Source: Spirochaetota bacterium (GTDB lineage Bacteria; Spirochaetota; JAGLSM01). Taken from it: a stretch of 9,124 nucleotides of DNA. The stretch covers positions 1 through 9,124 of the forward strand of contig JAGLSM010000055.1 in NCBI GenBank assembly GCA_023135745.1, read 5' to 3'. The position numbers were made by a program, and so were the translations under genes. Within the stretch, counting starts at the first letter, position 1. Every line of letters starts with the position of its first letter. The notes below the pieces were generated by a model, which saw only the letters and a program-made list of their open reading frames with translations, made no database searches and was not told where the DNA came from. This document shows, piece by piece, positions 5,752-9,124 of the stretch.

Positions 5752-6777
5752 ATGACTGTCAGTAAAAATAATAAATCACCTGAGAATCTGAAGAATGAAA
5801 AAGGAAATAAAGCACTAATAATAAAATCAATTCTAATTCTTGCTGTATTAAGCGGCCTTCAGTTTTTACTGATTTTTACAATCGGATCAAATAAACTAAA
5901 ACAGTTGGATAAAAATTCACTCTATAATATCAATATTACAAAAATTCTTGATCTGGATTTTCCGAGTTTAAATGAAGATCATATAAATGACATACTTAAC
6001 AAGCTCAAAAAAGATATTAAAACCAAACTCGGATTCAACCTTTCTTTTAAAATAAGAAAAACCATATTAATCAATAATTATATTTCTTCATCCGACAGTC
6101 TTTTTGACACAGACTCAGCAAAAGCCTATTTTAAAAAGAATCAGACATATCAATTACATCTTACTAAAGATATGTCATGGCTTGAGCTGCTCCTCAAAAA
6201 AAATCTATCAAAAAAACTCTTGTCAAATTACTATAAAATTAAAAATCTTAAAAAGGTTATCACTCAAAACTTCATTAAAAATTTTAAAAAGAACATCCTT
6301 ATTAGAAATAATAAGGGCATCCCTGTATTCGCACTGCCTTCAAAAATACCTTCTTCATCTTCAGCATATTGGAGTTATATTGCCTCTCACCAAAGTAAAA
6401 GCGATTTTATTATTTCGAATTCCCCAATATTCTTTCCTTCAGGAAAAACACCGGCGGATGCTGTGAGCAGAGGAGGGATGGTTAATTTTATGATAACAGA
6501 TTCACGAAGATCAATGCAGGGAAGCCTGATCCTTTCATACTACTCTGTATTAAAACAGAATTACACAACCCGTATAAGAAAAAATATACTTTCTGAACTT
6601 GCTCTCCAGGGATTTGCGATGCTTCTAAACAGAGTCTCCTATGATTCGGATAATACAAGATCCTTATTATACCCGGCTTTTGGCTATAACTATAAACGAT
6701 GGTATTTAAACGGGCAGAGAAAAATAAATAAAATAAAAATGGAAAAACTAAAGGATTTCGGCGGTGACCAACTGTGA
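5752..6777 (+). CDS. Single-pass membrane protein, probably periplasmic, unknown function
   Basis: 341 residues, not recognised. The N-terminal 25 residues are hydrophilic and Lys/Asn-rich, followed by one membrane helix at about 26-45 (SILILAVLSGLQFLLIFTIG). With positive charges on the N-terminal side, the remaining ~295 residues should lie in the periplasm. That part is rich in Lys, Asn, Ile and Ser and appears mixed alpha/beta, with a Ser-rich patch (PSSSSAYWSY) near its middle. It has no Cys. Residues about 281-310 (SELALQGFAML, then SLLYPAF) faintly recall the layout of a metzincin protease active site, but the zinc-binding His residues are missing, so no enzyme call is made. The ATG follows a strong GAGGA whose spacing overlaps the propeller stop, and the stop overlaps the cdd GTG, so it is translationally coupled on both sides. 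Its link with the propeller-OmpA protein suggests a shared envelope complex; this is inference. Confidence 0.75.
   Translation: MTVSKNNKSPENLKNEKGNKALIIKSILILAVLSGLQFLLIFTIGSNKLKQLDKNSLYNINITKILDLDFPSLNEDHINDILNKLKKDIKTKLGFNLSFKIRKTILINNYISSSDSLFDTDSAKAYFKKNQTYQLHLTKDMSWLELLLKKNLSKKLLSNYYKIKNLKKVITQNFIKNFKKNILIRNNKGIPVFALPSKIPSSSSAYWSYIASHQSKSDFIISNSPIFFPSGKTPADAVSRGGMVNFMITDSRRSMQGSLILSYYSVLKQNYTTRIRKNILSELALQGFAMLLNRVSYDSDNTRSLLYPAFGYNYKRWYLNGQRKINKIKMEKLKDFGGDQL
6763..6767 (+). promoter_or_regulatory. Ribosome binding site for cdd inside the preceding gene
   Basis: GGTGA, 6 nt before the GTG at 6774. Together with the overlapping stop (GTGA at 6774-6777) it supports GTG as the cdd start and coupling to the upstream membrane protein gene. 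Confidence 0.55.
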
Positions 6778-7172
6778 ACGACAATGATAAAAAACTACTG
6801 ATTGATACAGCAGTCAAAGCTTCCGAAAAAGCAAGGTCTCCTTACTCCGGATTCAGAGTCGGAGCGGCTGTCATAGATGAGCAGGACAAAATATATACAG
6901 GATGCAATATTGAAAATGCCTCTTATGGCCTGACCTGCTGCGCGGAGAGAGTTGCTATATTCAAAGCCGTAAGCGAAGGTTCAAAAAGGATAAAAGGACT
7001 TGCCGTATTTTCTCCGGATAATAAAGGATACATATCTCCATGCGGAGCCTGCCGACAGGTCATCCATGAGATCGCGCCGGAATCAATTGTTATACTCGCA
7101 GATAATAAAAAGAATTATATAGAAAAAACACCGGATGAACTGCTTCCCGGAGCTTTTTCACTTGACAGCTGA
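6774..7172 (+). CDS. cdd: Cytidine deaminase
   Basis: 132 residues, the usual length for the homotetrameric cytidine deaminases of bacteria. It hydrolyses cytidine and deoxycytidine to uridine and deoxyuridine in cytosolic pyrimidine salvage. Diagnostic features are YSGFRVGAAV (24-33), the ribose-binding CNIEN (44-48, with N45 and E47), the catalytic CAER (C56, E58) and PCGACRQ (C90, C93). C56, C90 and C93 bind the zinc and E58 is the proton shuttle; all are present, so the enzyme should be active. Translation starts at GTG, whose last two bases overlap the TGA of the preceding membrane protein gene (GTGA), so it depends on upstream translation. It has no evident functional link to the envelope genes before it and is probably a housekeeping passenger at the operon end. 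Its last 15 nt overlap the 3' end of rlmB on the opposite strand. Confidence 0.97.
   Translation: MNDNDKKLLIDTAVKASEKARSPYSGFRVGAAVIDEQDKIYTGCNIENASYGLTCCAERVAIFKAVSEGSKRIKGLAVFSPDNKGYISPCGACRQVIHEIAPESIVILADNKKNYIEKTPDELLPGAFSLDS
7122..7150 (-). terminator. Candidate rho-independent terminator for cysS-rlmB, inside cdd
   Basis: Read on the minus strand just after the rlmB stop, CCGG-GAA pairs with TTC-CCGG around the loop GCAG, with a 2-nt AT bulge, then TG and six T residues. This 7-bp stem with U-tract is a plausible intrinsic terminator, lying wholly within the cdd coding sequence. On the plus strand the same stem is followed by AGC and five T, a weaker signal that would end the cdd message before its stop codon, so action in that direction is doubtful. 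Confidence 0.4.
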
Positions 7173-7913
7173 GTCACGCCTGAAAATCTCATAAAATACA
7201 AGCGATGCAGAAACTGAAACATTAAGTGAATCAATTTTGCCAAGTGTCGGTATGGATATAGTATAATCGCTGTTTTCAAGGACAAGACGTCTCACACCAT
7301 CGCCCTCCGACCCCAGAATAACAGCAAATGGTTCGTTAAATTCTGCGTCCCATAGCTTTTTTTCCCCTGCAGCAACCGCCGCGGCAATCCAAAAACCCAA
7401 GCCCTTGAGTGTTTCAATCAAACGCACAAGATTGCCTACCTCAACAACATGACAGTACTCTTCTCCTCCGCAAGCGGATTTTGACGCGGATGAGTTAAAA
7501 GGAGCTGCATTTTTATCCAAAATAAAAACATGCGAAATCCCGAACTGGGCGGCAGATCTCACAATTGCCCCAAGATTATGAGGGTCCTGTACCCTGTCAA
7601 GTATTGCTACTCTCGGATTATTTCCTGATTTAATAGCCTTATCAAGATCATTTTTCCAGTCAACAACTATCCTGTTTTCATTAGCCCTTTTTAAGTCCAA
7701 AAGCAGTCCCTGATGATTCTTTCCGGAAGTTTTTTTTTCCAGTTCCCTTCTGGAAACTGTTACCACTTGAAGGCCTTTGTCTTTAGCTTTTTCAATAATT
7801 TCACGGCTGTCATTTTTATTTAAACCGGAGGCTATAAATAAGGTTCCATCCAGTTTTTGACTGGAGCGAAGTTTTTCTTTAACCGGGTTTTTTCCGTAAA
7901 TAAAATCAGACAT
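7158..7913 (-). CDS. rlmB: 23S rRNA (guanosine-2251-2'-O)-methyltransferase RlmB (TrmH/SpoU family)
   Basis: 251 residues, the normal family length. It transfers a methyl group from S-adenosylmethionine to the 2'-OH of G2251 in the peptidyl-transferase P loop of 23S rRNA. The N-terminal RNA-binding domain (about 1-80) opens with the family signature FIYGKNPVKEKL and contains the HQGLLLDL segment (67-74). The SPOUT knot domain carries motif 1, LDRVQDPHNLGAIVRSA (105-121, with N113 and R119), motif 2, VILGSEGDG (198-206, with E203), and motif 3, ISIPTLGKIDSLNVSVSAS (219-237, with N231). The segment after motif 1 reads SKSACGGEEY, where many relatives have a KxSAGAxE-type sequence. ATG at 7913 has AAGGA 6 nt upstream, beside the cysS stop, and the gap to cysS is 11 nt, so the two are co-transcribed. 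A related TrmH-family rRNA methyltransferase is possible, but the N-terminal signature favours RlmB. Confidence 0.93.
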   Translation of the reverse strand: MSDFIYGKNPVKEKLRSSQKLDGTLFIASGLNKNDSREIIEKAKDKGLQVVTVSRRELEKKTSGKNHQGLLLDLKRANENRIVVDWKNDLDKAIKSGNNPRVAILDRVQDPHNLGAIVRSAAQFGISHVFILDKNAAPFNSSASKSACGGEEYCHVVEVGNLVRLIETLKGLGFWIAAAVAAGEKKLWDAEFNEPFAVILGSEGDGVRRLVLENSDYTISIPTLGKIDSLNVSVSASLVFYEIFRRDSAVK

Positions 7914-7919
7914 GGATAA

Positions 7920-7924
7920 TCCTT
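7920..7924 (-). promoter_or_regulatory. Ribosome binding site of rlmB next to the cysS stop
   Basis: AAGGA on the minus strand directly after the cysS TAG (7927-7925), 6 nt before the rlmB ATG. It confirms the rlmB start and suggests that ribosomes finishing cysS can reload on rlmB. Confidence 0.6.
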
Positions 7925-9124
7925 CTAGGCCTTTTTTTCCCAGACCGTACCTTGAGGCGTGTCTTTTAAAATTATACCGGCAGATAAAAGCTCATCCCTA
8001 ATCCTGTCAGATTCAGCAAAATCCTTATTTTTACGAGCTTCATTTCTTGCTTTTATTTTTTCCTCAATTTCATTATCAATAGTTTCCCTCTCAAATTTGA
8101 GCATACCAAGGACAAGATCAACCCTCTGGAAAGCTTTAAAGATTTTTTCGGCGGCTGTTTTTGAAAGCGGGAAAAACTCTCGGCATTTTTTAATAAAAGA
8201 AAAAACAGAACCAAGCGCCTCTGAAATATTTAAATCATCATCCAGAGCGGATTCAAAACTTTGAAGCATAACGTCCATTTCCTTGACAGCTGATTGTTCT
8301 GAATCTCTGCTGTCATCTTCAAAATCCATAAGCTCATGTATAAATCCGTTAAGCCGGTGAAGTGCGGATTCAGAAGCTCTTAAACCATCTTCGGTGAAGT
8401 TCAGCATCTTCCTGTAATGCGTGGAAATCAAAAGATACCTTATAGAGTCTTGACTATACCCCTTATCCAGAAGATCACGAAGGGTGTAAAAATTACCCTT
8501 GGATTTTGACATCTTTTCACCGTTAACAATCAGATAATCACAGTGAAGCCAGTATCTAACAAAAGGTGATGCGCCATTGGCTCCCTCACTTTGAGCTATC
8601 TCATTTTCATGATGAGGAAACTTATTGTCAATACCGCCCGTATGAATATCTATCTGACTTCCGAGAAGTTTCATACTCATGGCCGAACATTCAATATGCC
8701 AGCCCGGACGCCCTTTACCAAGTTCAGTCTCCCAGAAGACATCGCCGTCTTTTTCGTTATATTTTTTCCAAAGCACAAAATCACTTACATTATCTTTTTC
8801 ATACTCATCCGAATCAACACGCCCTGACCCGCCGGCCTGAAGACCTTCTCTATCAAGATGCGCCAATTTTCCATAATCGGGAAAACTCTTTATATCATAG
8901 TAAACAGAACCGTCCTTTTCATAGGCGTGCCCGTTTTTCTGAAGCTTTTTAATAAGTTCGACCATCTCATCTATATAGTCCGTAGCCGCCGGATAAGACA
9001 TACATTCGGCAATATTAAGTTTTTTAATATCTTCAAAAAAAGCGTCTTTATATTTCTTCGTATAATTATTTAATGACATACCCTGTTCTATCGAATTTCT
9101 GATTGTCTTGTCATCCACATCTGT
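7925..9124 (-). CDS. cysS: Cysteinyl-tRNA synthetase, N-terminus off the right edge
   Basis: The frame stays open to the window edge: the first visible residues are TDVDDKTI, which match the conserved interior TD-[VI]-DDK of this enzyme. The in-frame GTG at 9118 is therefore an internal Val codon and not a start. About 60-70 residues, including the HIGH-type ATP site and the first zinc Cys, should lie beyond the right edge. The enzyme charges tRNA-Cys with cysteine in the cytosol. Visible class I landmarks are PGWHIECSAMS (zinc-ligand Cys), DIHTGGIDNKFPHHENE (zinc-ligand His and Glu), and KMSKS at 8515-8501, which stabilises the adenylate transition state. The helical anticodon-binding region and the conserved C-terminal tail (RIRDELLSAGIILKDTPQGTVW) follow, so the C-terminus is complete. 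Its TAG is 11 nt before the rlmB start. Pairing of cysS with rlmB is familiar in several bacterial lineages. Confidence 0.96.
   Translation of the reverse strand, partial: TDVDDKTIRNSIEQGMSLNNYTKKYKDAFFEDIKKLNIAECMSYPAATDYIDEMVELIKKLQKNGHAYEKDGSVYYDIKSFPDYGKLAHLDREGLQAGGSGRVDSDEYEKDNVSDFVLWKKYNEKDGDVFWETELGKGRPGWHIECSAMSMKLLGSQIDIHTGGIDNKFPHHENEIAQSEGANGASPFVRYWLHCDYLIVNGEKMSKSKGNFYTLRDLLDKGYSQDSIRYLLISTHYRKMLNFTEDGLRASESALHRLNGFIHELMDFEDDSRDSEQSAVKEMDVMLQSFESALDDDLNISEALGSVFSFIKKCREFFPLSKTAAEKIFKAFQRVDLVLGMLKFERETIDNEIEEKIKARNEARKNKDFAESDRIRDELLSAGIILKDTPQGTVWEKKA

Noticed and set aside
6104..6817. A plus-strand 120-codon frame and a minus-strand 109-codon frame overlapping the 341-residue membrane protein gene
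   Set aside because: They are out-of-frame shadows. The 341-codon frame is tightly linked to both neighbours and has a strong binding site and a membrane helix.
7959..9073. Four plus-strand frames of 71-128 codons opposite cysS
   Set aside because: All are antisense to clearly conserved CysS sequence (KMSKS, HHENE and zinc-ligand motifs) and show no protein features of their own.
9116..9118. GTG at 9118 as the cysS start
   Set aside because: The frame stays open upstream with Thr-Asp before it, matching the conserved interior TDVDDK of CysS, and the essential N-terminal ATP site would be missing. The gene is cut by the window edge.

Overview
The window is AT-rich, gene-dense bacterial DNA from a diderm (Gram-negative-type) organism. 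The envelope is inferred from a signal-peptide-bearing beta-strand-rich protein that looks like an outer-membrane barrel, and from an exported protein ending in an OmpA-type peptidoglycan-binding domain. The low GC, the envelope protein style and the cysS-rlmB pairing would fit a spirochaete-like lineage. That placement is an impression, not something the sequence proves. No rRNA, tRNA, CRISPR array, insertion sequence or phage gene was seen.

Layout, left to right. (1) Minus strand, 1-1647: a probable outer-membrane barrel gene (367-1647) followed after 32 nt by an exported protein with an Asp/Lys-rich linker (1-334), which runs off the left edge. (2) A 279-nt divergent intergenic region (1648-1926) with a candidate promoter in each direction. 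(3) Plus strand, 1927-7172: five genes in one direction. They are a small charged helical protein, a membrane-anchored SGNH-hydrolase/TPR protein, a PQQ-type beta-propeller fused to an OmpA domain, a single-pass membrane protein of unknown function, and cytidine deaminase (cdd). The last three are tightly linked: a 1-nt gap, then a 4-nt stop/start overlap. (4) Minus strand, 7158-9124: rlmB (23S rRNA Gm2251 methyltransferase) and upstream of it cysS (cysteinyl-tRNA synthetase), whose N-terminus lies beyond the right edge. cdd and rlmB converge and overlap by 15 nt.

How the genes may work together. The central plus-strand cluster looks like an uncharacterised cell-envelope module. An inner-membrane-anchored SGNH enzyme could act on an acyl or acetyl group on an envelope polymer. 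The propeller protein would be held on peptidoglycan by its OmpA domain, and the third protein is anchored by one N-terminal membrane helix with the rest probably periplasmic. This joint role is inferred from gene order and domain content only. cdd seems to be a housekeeping gene carried at the end of the transcript. cysS and rlmB form a separate translation-related housekeeping pair.
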